A DNA stretch of 64,000 nt from Nostoc favosum CHAB5714 (GTDB lineage Bacteria; Cyanobacteriota; Cyanobacteriia; Cyanobacteriales; Nostocaceae). Positions 1 to 8,389 of the stretch are shown here, piece after piece (the stretch's first letter is position 1; every line of letters starts with the position of its first letter). Below the pieces are notes generated by a model. That model was not told the origin of the DNA. It did not search any database and worked only from the letters and a program-made list of their open reading frames with translations. The position numbers and the translations under genes were made by a program. The stretch spans positions 62,001 to 126,000 of the forward strand of contig NZ_JAIVFQ010000004.1 in NCBI RefSeq assembly GCF_020829495.1, in the 5' to 3' direction.

Positions 1-499
1 TGGTAAAGACCAGGTAGAAATTCAAATTGACCTGGTGAAATGGGATGCCCTCGCAATGGATCAGCGTAATCTGCTGTTCTGGCATGAAGTTGCCCGCGTT
101 CAAAATGACACGATTCCTAAAGATGGTTGGGAAATGGCAGCACTAGCCATCGGTTTAGGTGGTGCTGTAGGCGAATTGTGGGTACAAGATGGATTGCTTC
201 TGGTGTTAGCTTTGTCGCTGTGTGGTGTGTCAGGCTGGCGACTGTACCAAAAGAATAATGGGGAAAAGCAACTAAAAGAATTGCTCAATGCTGATGAGAA
301 AGCGATCGCTTTGGCAACTCGTTTTGGTTATAGCCTCCCCAATGCCTACAAGAGTCTTGGTAGCGCCTTGAAAACCCTGATTGACAATACTCCTAGTAAG
401 CGCCAACGGTCAAGATACGAAGCAAGACTCTCTGCCCTCAAACGCAGTGCCAATAAGGCAAAAGCTAAATCCAAAACTCCAGATGAAGGCGGGTTGTAA
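1..499 (+). CDS. DUF3318 domain protein, 5' end cut by window
   Basis: The reading frame is already open at base 2 and runs without a stop to the TAA at 497-499, so the GTG at 35 is internal and the true start lies outside the window. The visible part has a cytosolic segment containing LLFWHEVARVQ, two hydrophobic stretches (around AALAIGLGGAVGELW and LLLVLALSLCGVSGW) and a basic, lysine/serine-rich tail. This layout resembles the cyanobacterial DUF3318 family, which are small membrane-associated proteins of unknown function. No catalytic motif is visible. Family assignment is from recognition of the pattern; function is unknown. Confidence 0.75.
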   Translation, partial: GKDQVEIQIDLVKWDALAMDQRNLLFWHEVARVQNDTIPKDGWEMAALAIGLGGAVGELWVQDGLLLVLALSLCGVSGWRLYQKNNGEKQLKELLNADEKAIALATRFGYSLPNAYKSLGSALKTLIDNTPSKRQRSRYEARLSALKRSANKAKAKSKTPDEGGL

Positions 500-514
500 T
501 TTAGTTAGGAGTAG

Positions 515-534
515 AGACGCGATTAATCGCGTCT
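515..534. repeat. 20-bp palindrome AGACGCGATTAATCGCGTCT, copy 1
   Basis: A perfect palindrome in the spacer after the DUF3318 gene. The same sequence occurs at 13085-13104 and 29684-29703, and near-copies lie inside the mannosidase gene at 55076-55095 and 55716-55735. Flanks are usually GTAGAG or GTACAG. It is an interspersed cyanobacterial repeat; a role as transcript-end hairpin is possible. Confidence 0.85.
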
Positions 535-627
535 GTTAAGAGTTATGAATTATGAGTGAACTCGAAACTTCAAACTCCTCATTCCTCACTCCTCACTCTG
601 CCTCCAACTGGGAATGCCTACTGAAGA

Positions 628-659
628 GGCTGCTGCCTCCCTGATTAGCGGCAGCAGCC
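628..659. terminator. inverted repeat, possible terminator between convergent genes
   Basis: Arms GGCTGCTGCC (628-637) and GGCAGCAGCC (650-659) form a perfect 10-bp GC-rich stem with a 12-nt loop. It lies between the convergent ends of the DUF3318 gene and queE. No strong T-run follows on either side, so termination is inferred from position and stem strength. Confidence 0.5.
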
Positions 660-731
660 CAATGACAATTTCATAGAATCTTGCATTTTTCTTGACTACA
701 TCTTTATCAAACTCAAATTTTACAGAAATTT

Positions 732-1529
732 TTACAGTTGGTTCAGCATTTTATGCGTCTGAGGGATCACACGCACATGCTTGAGAAAGCCCTTCATCAA
801 AGCTTGCCACATCAAAACTTGATCAGCCGTAGGGGCAAGCACAGGTATTGGGGAGAATTGTTCCGATACTGGCAAAGGCGTAACAGGTTGTAAAAATACT
901 GAGATATCTGGACTAACCTCTGCCACCAGCAAAGCTGAACGTTCCAACTCGGCTGGATCTGTGTTTTGAGACACAATTATCTTGACAAAAACATTTAAAT
1001 ATGAGTCATGACATAATTGGAGAAATTTAGCATGTTCTTGCCAATGACTTTCGCCGCTAACACTGGGCAATTTGAAATCCATACCTACAGAGTCTAAGTA
1101 AGGGAGAATCATTGCCAGTTGTTCTGGGCGATGTCCGCCAGTTTCTAAGTATATAGGTAGACCAGTTATGGCTCGCACTTCGGGTAGAAACTGCGTTAAA
1201 AAAGGGGCATGAAGAAGTGGTTCGCCTCCAGTTAAGCTAATGCTATCGTGTAGAGAAGGTAGATTTTGTCGTTCCACCCATTCGATTAGTATGGGTAGAG
1301 AGACAGGGTTAGAGTAGGTTTCAAAGTCGCGCAATCCAGGCGATCGCTCTATCCGACAACTAGCAGGTGCATTCCAAGTGTGGACACTATCACAAAATTG
1401 ACAGCGCAAATCACACAAAGCAAAACGAATAAATATCTGACGTATCCCTACATTTAGTCCTTCCCCTTGAATGGCAGAAAAGATTTCAATCAGGCGTGCG
1501 CTAGGTGTAACCGTATTTTTAGCAATCAT
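732..1529 (-). CDS. queE: 7-carboxy-7-deazaguanine synthase (radical SAM)
   Basis: QueE converts 6-carboxy-tetrahydropterin to 7-carboxy-7-deazaguanine, a step toward queuosine and other deazapurines. The 265-residue protein begins with the family pattern EIFSAIQGEG (residues 15-24), followed by the iron-sulfur CX3CX2C cluster at C39, C43 and C46 (LCDLRCQFCD). A TGGEPLL motif near residue 110 fits SAM binding, and VGMDFKLPS lies further on. Length is slightly above the usual 200-250, with a spacer after the cluster (about residues 55-75) that may be a lineage insertion. It is divergent from the STAS-sugar transferase gene, with about 200 bp between their starts. No other queuosine gene is nearby. 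Confidence 0.9.
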   Translation of the reverse strand: MIAKNTVTPSARLIEIFSAIQGEGLNVGIRQIFIRFALCDLRCQFCDSVHTWNAPASCRIERSPGLRDFETYSNPVSLPILIEWVERQNLPSLHDSISLTGGEPLLHAPFLTQFLPEVRAITGLPIYLETGGHRPEQLAMILPYLDSVGMDFKLPSVSGESHWQEHAKFLQLCHDSYLNVFVKIIVSQNTDPAELERSALLVAEVSPDISVFLQPVTPLPVSEQFSPIPVLAPTADQVLMWQALMKGFLKHVRVIPQTHKMLNQL

Positions 1530-1727
1530 TTGATGAGAGCAACGCGATCGCGCTGCGTCGGCACAACAGCAAGGGTGTTTTTTGGCTTCTTGTTCTATTG
1601 TGAATCGTCGCTAGCGATCTCCAATCTCAGCCCCAGTAAATCGCAATTAGTCCTTATTACTACTGATTCCAATATTAGGTTAAGTAATTTTCTAGGACAA
1701 AATAATGTTTGGCATATTACATTATAC

Positions 1728-2777
1728 ATGGCAACGAAAGTGCAGAGCTTCATGACTAGCCAACCGACAGAGGTCGATTTTCCAGTTAATTCCCTAAACG
1801 ACACGGCTATAGTGCAGGTGCCTAAGCGGTTGAGCGTCCTGGAGGCTTTAGGCTTTAAGCAAACCTGCCAAGGCTTAATCCAGTCCAATTCACATCCTAA
1901 GCAAATCATCATTGACTTTCACCAAACTATTTTTATGGATAGTAGTGGTTTAGGTGCCCTGGTTAGTAATTTTAAATACGCCCAGACTAAAGGGATTACA
2001 TTAACACTGCGGAATGTAACACCTCAAATAATGGCAGTCCTAAAACTCACGGGATTGGATCAGGTTTTTCCCTTAGAGCTTGTAGATGATGCGCCGCTAA
2101 TAAAACAGGAAGACTTAGTAGATAATCGGAAGACAACTTCCCGGAAAGTAGAGCAGTTACCCACTACTCACCCTTCTGTGGCATCCTGGATGAAACGGTT
2201 GTTAGACATTGTAGGGTCAGCGATCGGTTTATTAATTACAGGAATTTTATTTATTCCGATTGCGATCGCTATTCAAATTAATGATCCTGGCCCCATTTTC
2301 TTTATTCAAATTCGTTGTGGTTGGATGGGTAAACAGTTTAAGATTTGGAAATTCCGCTCTATGTGTGTGGATGCGGAAGCGAAGAAATCTGAAGTTAAAA
2401 ACCAAGTGCAAGGTGCTTTTTTCAAGAATGAGAATGACCCCAGAATTACCAAAATAGGGCGCTTTTTACGGCGAACTAGTCTTGATGAATTACCCCAATT
2501 TTGGAACGTCCTCAAAGGAGAGATGAGTTTAGTAGGCACTCGACCACCTACACCTGATGAAGTGGAACGCTACGAAGTACCAGAGTGGCAACGTTTAGAT
2601 GTAAAACCCGGTATGACTGGCGAATGGCAAGTAAACGGGCGTTCTACAGTCCGTAGTTTTGAAGATGTAATTCGCCTAGATTTGCAGTATCAAAAAAATT
2701 GGAGTTTGGTGTACGATTTAAAGCTAATTTTCAAAACTATAGCTATTCTGTTTAATAGAAACAGTGGTGCTGTTTAG
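1728..2777 (+). CDS. STAS domain fused to polyprenyl-phosphate sugar transferase
   Basis: A two-domain protein of 349 residues if it starts at ATG 1728. The frame stays open upstream to 1467 but overlaps queE, so I prefer 1728; ATG 1752 is also possible. Residues about 22-125 form a STAS domain with the anti-sigma-factor-antagonist motif D71-S72-S73-G74 (FMDSSGLGAL). Residues 155-349 form a bacterial sugar transferase domain: membrane entry KRLLDIVGSAIGLL, then FRSM, and the hallmark DELPQFWNVLKGEMSLVGTRPP. Such enzymes place the first sugar phosphate on undecaprenyl phosphate for exopolysaccharide or O-antigen synthesis. There is one hydrophobic segment, not the five of full-length WcaJ-like enzymes. 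Control by Ser phosphorylation or a STAS partner is inference. Confidence 0.88.
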   Translation: MATKVQSFMTSQPTEVDFPVNSLNDTAIVQVPKRLSVLEALGFKQTCQGLIQSNSHPKQIIIDFHQTIFMDSSGLGALVSNFKYAQTKGITLTLRNVTPQIMAVLKLTGLDQVFPLELVDDAPLIKQEDLVDNRKTTSRKVEQLPTTHPSVASWMKRLLDIVGSAIGLLITGILFIPIAIAIQINDPGPIFFIQIRCGWMGKQFKIWKFRSMCVDAEAKKSEVKNQVQGAFFKNENDPRITKIGRFLRRTSLDELPQFWNVLKGEMSLVGTRPPTPDEVERYEVPEWQRLDVKPGMTGEWQVNGRSTVRSFEDVIRLDLQYQKNWSLVYDLKLIFKTIAILFNRNSGAV

Positions 2778-2835
2778 CTAACTACCCTTATTCACAATTT
2801 TTTGTTAACTCCCAATCACAATAATTGTTAGATAC

Positions 2836-2861
2836 ACCCAAGCCTAAAAATAGGCTTGGGT
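2836..2861. terminator. hairpin terminator after the STAS-sugar transferase gene
   Basis: Perfect 11-bp arms ACCCAAGCCTA / TAGGCTTGGGT with an AAAA loop, followed by AAATTTTAG. It lies 59 bp past the stop of the sugar transferase gene and just beyond the opposite-strand methyltransferase remnant, so it could serve both directions. Confidence 0.7.
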
Positions 2862-2919
2862 AAATTTTAGGTTTACCTACAGCACTAGGCAAGTAAAAAG
2901 TCAAAAGTGAATACCCGCG

Positions 2920-3054
2920 TCAATGACAATATGCTGGCATAAATTGTGAGAAAATGTCTTTGACACAAATAATGTTAAAATCGCTGGTTTAAAAACCTAA
3001 ATCTAGGAAAGCTGAATCAGCAAAAAAGGAGAAAATACAAGGGCGATCGCGCAT
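2920..3054 (-). pseudogene. 5' remnant of a C5 DNA methyltransferase gene
   Basis: Reading the minus strand from ATG 3054 gives MRDRPCIFSFFADSAFLDLG, then F, a stop, and further matching residues (TSDF, IICVKDIF, FMPAY) up to a second stop after 44 codons. This aligns codon by codon with the start of the intact methyltransferase at 10993. By my count about 72 of the first 77 bases are identical, then about 65% over the next 57. The SAM-binding glycine motif is damaged (AGSG became ADSA) and the homology ends near 2920, so the copy is dead. Its ATG is 6 bp past the stop of the nuclease-like gene, placing it as the former last gene of that operon. Confidence 0.88.
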
Positions 3055-3060
3055 TCTAAA

Positions 3061-3570
3061 TTAAAGGTCGGATAATTGTTTAATATATTCAATAACTTGG
3101 TCTTTACTGATTATTCTTTCAACTGGCACACAATAAGATGGATAAATGTAATAAGTTTTACCTGATAGATAACTTTTACGCTGATCTTTGATAATTCCAT
3201 ACCTATCAGGATAAATAAACCACTCAGTACTAGGACGTTTTGGTGTTATCGCTCCCCAAGCTACATTAGACTTTAGACAATACCAAATAATTACTGTAGG
3301 TGGATATATCCACTGTTTACTCTCTACTTCGCCACACATCCATCCTTTATAACCTGGTGGTAATTTCTTAGGATCTGTAGTGTTTCCAGGCACACTTTTT
3401 ACAGATATCCAAAATAACTTATTACCTAAACTATCATACACGGGAATGTCTTCATCAGTACCAAACTGACTCATAATCGACTTTCCCACATTAATACCTC
3501 TTTTTTCTAATCCATCACAAACCTTTTTGACTGCAACATCTCCTTCACCCTTTAATTCTTCCCAGTTCAT
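3061..3570 (-). CDS. nuclease-like protein, possible restriction endonuclease
   Basis: A 169-residue protein with no family I can name. Residues 39-58 read DEDIPVYDSLGNKLFWISVK, which has the spacing of a PD-(D/E)XK nuclease core: D46, then strand FWISVK with K58 and serine where an acidic residue is usual. The C-terminal half is rich in aromatic residues (WIYPPTVIIWYCL, YYIYPSYC). It is preceded 18 bp upstream by a 338-residue gene on the same strand and followed after 6 bp by a dead C5 methyltransferase start. That order suggests the endonuclease of a restriction-modification operon. The nuclease role is inference from the motif and context; a non-nuclease protein remains possible. Confidence 0.55.
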   Translation of the reverse strand: MNWEELKGEGDVAVKKVCDGLEKRGINVGKSIMSQFGTDEDIPVYDSLGNKLFWISVKSVPGNTTDPKKLPPGYKGWMCGEVESKQWIYPPTVIIWYCLKSNVAWGAITPKRPSTEWFIYPDRYGIIKDQRKSYLSGKTYYIYPSYCVPVERIISKDQVIEYIKQLSDL

Positions 3571-3588
3571 GCTTAGTATATTGTTTTG

Positions 3589-4605
3589 TTAAAACTCACC
3601 TGTCATTGTTTGATCCTCAATTTCTAATAAAGGATTACTGAATTGCTTTTCTACTAATTCTGTGAGAATTTGATTACAATATTCAGAAATTTCTGGGTAT
3701 TTTTGTGCTATCCATCCCACAGGTGTAATTACTAATGGATCGCTAATATCTACACCCATTTTCATCATTTGTATAGTTTCTTCTATCGCTTCATATAGAA
3801 CGGCTTGTAATTGAGGAAATTTCGTATCCTGGTATGCATATTTATGTACGGAAAGAACATCATCAAGGGTTAAACCATATTCTTTAATAGAATTAATATT
3901 TTCTACTGAAGGAAGATATAAATCTGGATATGTTTCTACCTTCATTAATACAGAACGTATATACTCTCTTTTTGCCTTTTTGTAATTAGCAACTAAGTTT
4001 TTACAACTTTTGATTGAAGGTAAAAGCATCTGAAACCAAAACTTCATTTCAGACAATACTTTTTTTTGCCCCAGTTCTTCATCTACAAGCAGTTTGTTAG
4101 CGGAGATATCTAGCATCCAACGGACGTAGGTCGGGCAAAGCCTCCAATAATTTGTGACAACTTCTGTGAGTAATTTGAAGGCTTCAGTATAGTTTTTGTA
4201 TTGTGTTGCTTTGTTATTGTTAGTTTTAGCTTCCTTGGCTAAATTTAAGTAATATAACGCCAGAGAAAACTTTTTATTTATTTGTAATAAATATGAATAA
4301 TTTTTTAATAATTCAAAAACTGTATTTAGGTTATTTTCCTGATACTCTTGTGCAAGTTTGAAAGCTAAATTACTTGCTTCTTGGAATTTATGGGATTTTA
4401 TTGATAATTCGTTAGCTGCTTCAGCTTCAGCTGCCAAATGAGTTATTTGTACAAACATTGAAGTGGCTGGAGATTGAGAACTAATACGTTCTTCCAATCT
4501 GTGTCTAGTTTGAATAACTAGCTTTTGAAGCTCATTTATGTCAATAGTTTCTAACAAATCTTTGTTAAAAACACCTTCTGGGTTTGTAAGATAAGGCGTT
4601 TTCAT
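3589..4605 (-). CDS. hypothetical alpha-helical protein, first gene of restriction-like operon
   Basis: I do not recognise this 338-residue protein. It is predicted to be almost all helix: residues 25-40 form a charged amphipathic stretch (INELQKLVIQTRHRLEERI), and residues 60-140 have a helical-repeat character like degenerate TPRs (EAEAANELSIKSHKFQEASN, FSLALYYLNLAKEAK). There is no signal peptide, membrane segment or catalytic motif. Base composition is AT-rich compared with neighbours, as is the downstream nuclease-like gene, which suggests joint transfer. The 18-bp spacing to that gene indicates co-transcription. It could be a specificity, control or structural subunit of the same system; none of these is shown by the sequence. 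Confidence 0.6.
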   Translation of the reverse strand: MKTPYLTNPEGVFNKDLLETIDINELQKLVIQTRHRLEERISSQSPATSMFVQITHLAAEAEAANELSIKSHKFQEASNLAFKLAQEYQENNLNTVFELLKNYSYLLQINKKFSLALYYLNLAKEAKTNNNKATQYKNYTEAFKLLTEVVTNYWRLCPTYVRWMLDISANKLLVDEELGQKKVLSEMKFWFQMLLPSIKSCKNLVANYKKAKREYIRSVLMKVETYPDLYLPSVENINSIKEYGLTLDDVLSVHKYAYQDTKFPQLQAVLYEAIEETIQMMKMGVDISDPLVITPVGWIAQKYPEISEYCNQILTELVEKQFSNPLLEIEDQTMTGEF

Positions 4606-4700
4606 GATTTACCTATCCTCAAAACAGTAGTCGCAATGATTACCATATTTTTCAGCCTAATACAAAGGCGCAAAGAAAAACTCTGCGCCTCTGAGTGAAC

Positions 4701-6158
4701 TTAACCCACAAACTTCTCAACACCAACTACTTCAACCTGCTGCGCTTCTGGCAACAAACGCTTCACGCTTTGCTTAACAAATCCCTGCAAAAAACCAATC
4801 TGCTGATTTTGTTGAAATACCTTTTGTAAGGTTTGCCGCAAATTCTCCAAATTTAAACCAGTACCAGAATCTATCGCTATTTCCTGCTGTTGGAAATACT
4901 CAACTAGACTTAACCCTGCCACTCTAGTTAGATAAGCTGCACTTACTCCCTGCACTACGCCACCAGCAACAAAGGTAACGGCATTACTTTTCAGAACAGT
5001 ACTAATAGCCTTTGTAGAAAGTTCAACTAAACCCAGTTTCAGCATCAAACTTCCCATTGTTCCAGCTACGGTTTGTGCCTGTTCCAAGGAAAATTTTTGC
5101 TGATAAATATTACCCAAATCCATTACCATCTGAGCATTAATTGCCGCAGTTGCCAAAATGTCAAGGGCTGGGACTGGGTTAGCAAAGGCAGCAGCAGCAG
5201 CTATCCATTGATATTGTTCAATAATTGGGGTGGCGCGATCGCGTCTGCTTCCATTCAACCAGTTTTTCGCCTCAGCTTTCAACAACCCGGCTTTTCTCAT
5301 GGTTGTTACCCAAACTAGCCGTTGTCCCTGCTGTACCAAAACTTCATCCAACTGCTGCGTCAACTGCTGGATATTTGGCGCTGGTTGTTCCATCCACTCT
5401 TGCACAGAACCATCAGTCTCATGCTTTCGGACTTTGATGGGAATGGGAGAGGCCGCGGTTGCAACTACATTTCCCTGCATTCGCTGTTTTAATGACAGCA
5501 AAATGCTGGCGCTTTCATCGGCTAAATACTGGTCTTGTTTGTTCAAAACCAGGATTGTGGGCTGATTTGCTGCTTTTAGCTGTTGTAAAGCTTGAAATTC
5601 TGAGTCTGTCAAATCACCGTTTGTCAGGAACAGAACAAAATCAGATTTTGCCACTTCTGCTAAAACAGCTGCATCTGAATTGTCAGCCGCTTCTCTAAAT
5701 AAAGGTGCTGTTTCTTCTAGAGACACCAAATTTCGTGTCTCGACATTTTCCTTTAGCATTTTAATTAAAGTGCTTTTACCCACGGATTTACCGCCAGTCA
5801 CAGCAACTTTAATTTTTTGTCTGTCTAACTCTAACAACAATTGGGCAACTTGTTCTCGCAGTGTCTCTAATGCTGTGTGGTTTTCTGCTTCTTGTGCCAG
5901 TTGGTTTATTACAGTTTCAGCAATAGAAATCGCACTTTCTACAGTCGCCCGATCCATTACCATACCATCTAGCTGCTCTAAACTGTCTTTCGGGCGATTT
6001 TTTTGGAATAACCACAAACCACCGCCTACAGCTAAGGCACTCAATAAACCAAACTCACCCACCTGCACTATAGAATCGTGCCAACTGTCCAACATCCACA
6101 GAGAAAAGGACAGTCCCAATCCTCCCACTAAAATTGGTCGCTGCAACTTCACAACCAT
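4701..6158 (-). CDS. DUF697 membrane-associated GTPase-like protein
   Basis: A 485-residue protein with an N-terminal membrane region (two hydrophobic stretches, residues 9-23 and 37-51), a helical linker, and a GTPase domain. The P-loop is GGKSVGKST at 122-130 and the guanine-specificity motif is NKQD at 206-209; the switch II DxxG motif is not obvious. The C-terminal half contains the hydrophobic AAAAFANPVPALDILATAAI segment typical of DUF697 proteins, which accompany Era/YcjX-like GTPases in cyanobacteria and plastid relatives. A role in membrane or envelope homeostasis is only a guess. It is separated from the upstream tRNA by a strong hairpin and is probably transcribed alone. Confidence 0.85.
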   Translation of the reverse strand: MVVKLQRPILVGGLGLSFSLWMLDSWHDSIVQVGEFGLLSALAVGGGLWLFQKNRPKDSLEQLDGMVMDRATVESAISIAETVINQLAQEAENHTALETLREQVAQLLLELDRQKIKVAVTGGKSVGKSTLIKMLKENVETRNLVSLEETAPLFREAADNSDAAVLAEVAKSDFVLFLTNGDLTDSEFQALQQLKAANQPTILVLNKQDQYLADESASILLSLKQRMQGNVVATAASPIPIKVRKHETDGSVQEWMEQPAPNIQQLTQQLDEVLVQQGQRLVWVTTMRKAGLLKAEAKNWLNGSRRDRATPIIEQYQWIAAAAAFANPVPALDILATAAINAQMVMDLGNIYQQKFSLEQAQTVAGTMGSLMLKLGLVELSTKAISTVLKSNAVTFVAGGVVQGVSAAYLTRVAGLSLVEYFQQQEIAIDSGTGLNLENLRQTLQKVFQQNQQIGFLQGFVKQSVKRLLPEAQQVEVVGVEKFVG

Positions 6159-6206
6159 GATTCTTTGCGCCTTTTAGATGGCTATTTCTTCCAGAATAGA
6201 TCAAAA

Positions 6207-6254
6207 TAAAACAAAAACCCTGCAATCTTCACTGATTGTAGGGTTTTTGTTTTA
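6207..6254. terminator. long hairpin terminator after the initiator tRNA
   Basis: A near-perfect inverted repeat: AAAACAAAAACCCTGCAATC, a 6-nt loop, then GATTGTAGGGTTTTTGTTTT. With the T-run read on the minus strand it should terminate the tRNA transcript. It also sits just upstream of the DUF697 gene start. Confidence 0.85.
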
Positions 6255-6263
6255 TCTTTTATT

Positions 6264-6340
<77 letters not shown>

Positions 6341-6386
6341 TCGCTCTTGACCTTTTTATCATAACCTATAGTCAAGAGTTTGGCAA

Positions 6387-7340
6387 CTACAAAAATGATA
6401 ATTCTCCAATTACTTCTAAACGCTTGTATTTTCCCAAGGTGACAAACTTTTCACAGAGGCTTTCGGCGGCGCTGGGACTAATCCAACCCATTTGCTGGAG
6501 TAAGTGAATAGCCACGGCGTATTTTGCTCGTTTTGCCCCATCCATAACTTTGATTGCCAATCCCAAGCCTTCACCGAGTCTACCAATGCACTGCACTCCT
6601 TCGGCACCAGTTTTACTAACCAGTTCTCCTGGAGTTAAGCGCATCAGTTCCGTATCAAATTCTCCATCTCCTGCTACCATCGCGGGGTGATGAGTCATAG
6701 CCCGGACAATGCGCTCCATATCCAAGTTGGTACTAGAGGCTAACAGTGCATACAAAGATGCCATGTGACCGAGTTGCATCAGATAAGTTGGTGCGCCACA
6801 GTCATCATGAGCGCTGATAAATTCTTCAGCTGGCATTCGCAGCAATTCTGCTACTTTGCTCAAAATCAACTGCTGTATTGGGTGCTTGCGATCCAAGTAG
6901 TTATTTAAGGGCCAATGGCGTTGCTGACAAACAGCTAACATTCCCGCATGTTTACCAGAGCAATTGTATTCCAGAGGACTGTGCTTATCTTCAGGAATTG
7001 GACACTGGAGTATAGTGGGGTCAAGATCAGCCCGCCAAAGAATGTTAAATACCTGTCGGACTTGATCTATTCTTCCTTTATGGGAACTTGTGATAATTGC
7101 TAAGTCGCGATCGCTGAGGTCATAGCGTTCCAGTGTACCTGTGGTGGTGACTGCGAGTGCCTGAAATGGTTTGAGCCCTGAACGGATAAATGCAGCAGTT
7201 TCAGAATTTCCGGCAACGGTTAGAACCCGTCCTCGTTCGTCGCATACAACAGCCTGGACTATATGCCTGGATTCAATAATACCTTCCCGCAGCAACCGGA
7301 CTTCCAGTGCTGTGGCTTGAGTTCGTTTTCCCATTGTCAT
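6387..7340 (-). CDS. asparaginase, Asparaginase_II (ReAV-like) family
   Basis: A 317-residue protein of the Asparaginase_II family (Rhizobium etli-type), which hydrolyses L-asparagine to aspartate and ammonia and is unrelated to E. coli AnsA/AnsB. Visible family signatures are SGLKPFQ (54-60), SSHKG (85-89), CSGKHAG (127-133) and HDDCGAP (178-184). The two cysteines C127 and C181 with K130 correspond to the Cys/Lys/Cys metal site described for ReAV. A C-terminal LGEGLGLAIKVMDG segment carries a further lysine. No signal peptide. It is monocistronic, with a repeat-rich spacer to CGLD27. Confidence 0.88.
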   Translation of the reverse strand: MTMGKRTQATALEVRLLREGIIESRHIVQAVVCDERGRVLTVAGNSETAAFIRSGLKPFQALAVTTTGTLERYDLSDRDLAIITSSHKGRIDQVRQVFNILWRADLDPTILQCPIPEDKHSPLEYNCSGKHAGMLAVCQQRHWPLNNYLDRKHPIQQLILSKVAELLRMPAEEFISAHDDCGAPTYLMQLGHMASLYALLASSTNLDMERIVRAMTHHPAMVAGDGEFDTELMRLTPGELVSKTGAEGVQCIGRLGEGLGLAIKVMDGAKRAKYAVAIHLLQQMGWISPSAAESLCEKFVTLGKYKRLEVIGELSFL

Positions 7341-7433
7341 GGGTTTATATTTATTACCTTTTTTTAATTAGGAGTTAGGAGTTAAGAGTTATGAATTATT
7401 AACTAATCACTCCTAACTCCTGACTCCTAACTT
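7341..7433. repeat. TTAGGAGTTAGGAGT / ACTCCTAACTCCT inverted repeats
   Basis: The spacer between CGLD27 and the asparaginase gene is made of short direct copies of TTAGGAG facing complementary copies ACTCCTAA, able to form a long imperfect hairpin. Similar tracts occur near 19800-19926, 42500-42612 and 39000-39080. Confidence 0.7.
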
Positions 7434-7934
7434 TTAAAACAAATGCCAAACTATAGTACCAGTAACGTACATTCCCGCCAACCCAGCAAAGGTAAATTGT
7501 AACCGCCGCAGAATAGGTTTGATTTCGTATGCGACAATTAAGCGATCGCGGTTGAGGATTTCCTGTGGCTTTGTCCAAGTTTGGCCGTCGTACCAGCCTG
7601 ACTCTTCATAAAAAACTGTGGGACTGCAAAGGCGATCGCACACGTAGAACCAGCCTAAGTACAACCTTACCAGTGCCAGCACTACGCCAACACTCGCTGC
7701 TGCTGCACCACAGAGGATAAAATGTGCAATATACTTGTTCGGAGGAAAACTTGCTGCTGCCACAGGCCCTGCGATCAGCCAAGATAAACCCCAAATCCAA
7801 GCCATTTTTGTGATATAATAGCGCAAATCTAAAGTGCTATCACGAAACAGCCACGAAGTTTTTAACTCTTCGTACTCATTAAGCGGTTGTTGGTCTGTAG
7901 GAACTGGGCAATTTGAAACCGAAGACCTAATCAT
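7434..7934 (-). CDS. CGLD27-like (DUF1230) membrane protein
   Basis: A 166-residue protein resembling CGLD27 (Conserved in Green Lineage and Diatoms 27), a family restricted to oxygenic phototrophs. Features are the N-terminal [13 protein letters not shown], two or three hydrophobic segments (residues about 45-65, 70-92 and 145-163) and a central [20 protein letters not shown] block that is highly conserved in the family. Plant homologues are plastid proteins; work on them points to stress or metal responses, but the cyanobacterial role is open. The start overlaps the end of rsfS by 4 bp (ATGA), so the two genes are translationally coupled. Confidence 0.88.
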   Translation of the reverse strand: MIRSSVSNCPVPTDQQPLNEYEELKTSWLFRDSTLDLRYYITKMAWIWGLSWLIAGPVAAASFPPNKYIAHFILCGAAAASVGVVLALVRLYLGWFYVCDRLCSPTVFYEESGWYDGQTWTKPQEILNRDRLIVAYEIKPILRRLQFTFAGLAGMYVTGTIVWHLF

Positions 7935-8389
7935 GTTGGCTTACCCTCACCCTCATCAGATTCTGGAAGGGAAATACGCTCTGCATGAATCCAGAACGCT
8001 TCTAAATTATAAAACTCCCGTTCCTTGGGCATTATGATGTGAACGATCACATCACCGTAGTCTTGTAGTACCCAACTACCCTCGACTTTTCCTTCTGTCC
8101 TTATGGGACGCCGTTGCAACTCAGTTTCGACTTTTCCTTCAATTGCTTGAGCGATCGCCCTGACTTGTACTTTAGAATAGCCAGTCATCATCACAAAGTA
8201 ATCAGCTAGGTAAGATACCTCTGCTACTTTGAGCAATATAATCTCACCTGCTTTGCGATCTGATGCCGCTTCTGCGATCGTTGCAGCTAATTTTCCGCTC
8301 TCCTCTTCGGTATGGGCGTGGCTCTTTGCCACACTCTTCGTCAGTGGGACAGATTGTAATGGGAAATTTCCTTGGAAATAATCAGTCAT
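7931..8389 (-). CDS. rsfS: ribosome silencing factor RsfS (Iojap)
   Basis: RsfS binds L14 on the large subunit and blocks subunit joining when nutrients are low. The 152-residue protein has an N-terminal extension of about 35 residues, then the family core: [23 protein letters not shown], the signature [21 protein letters not shown], and [30 protein letters not shown]. It is the upstream partner of CGLD27 with a 4-bp overlap, an arrangement I believe is common in cyanobacteria. The rplN product it targets is encoded in this window. Confidence 0.95.
   Translation of the reverse strand: MTDYFQGNFPLQSVPLTKSVAKSHAHTEEESGKLAATIAEAASDRKAGEIILLKVAEVSYLADYFVMMTGYSKVQVRAIAQAIEGKVETELQRRPIRTEGKVEGSWVLQDYGDVIVHIIMPKEREFYNLEAFWIHAERISLPESDEGEGKPT

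Noticed and set aside
1467..1727. Longer N-terminus for the STAS-sugar transferase
   Set aside because: It overlaps the start of queE on the other strand and encodes no family-like sequence. ATG 1728 precedes the STAS domain.
5073..6177. Plus-strand open frames across the DUF697 gene
   Set aside because: They are shadows of the minus-strand gene, which has clear P-loop and NKQD motifs.
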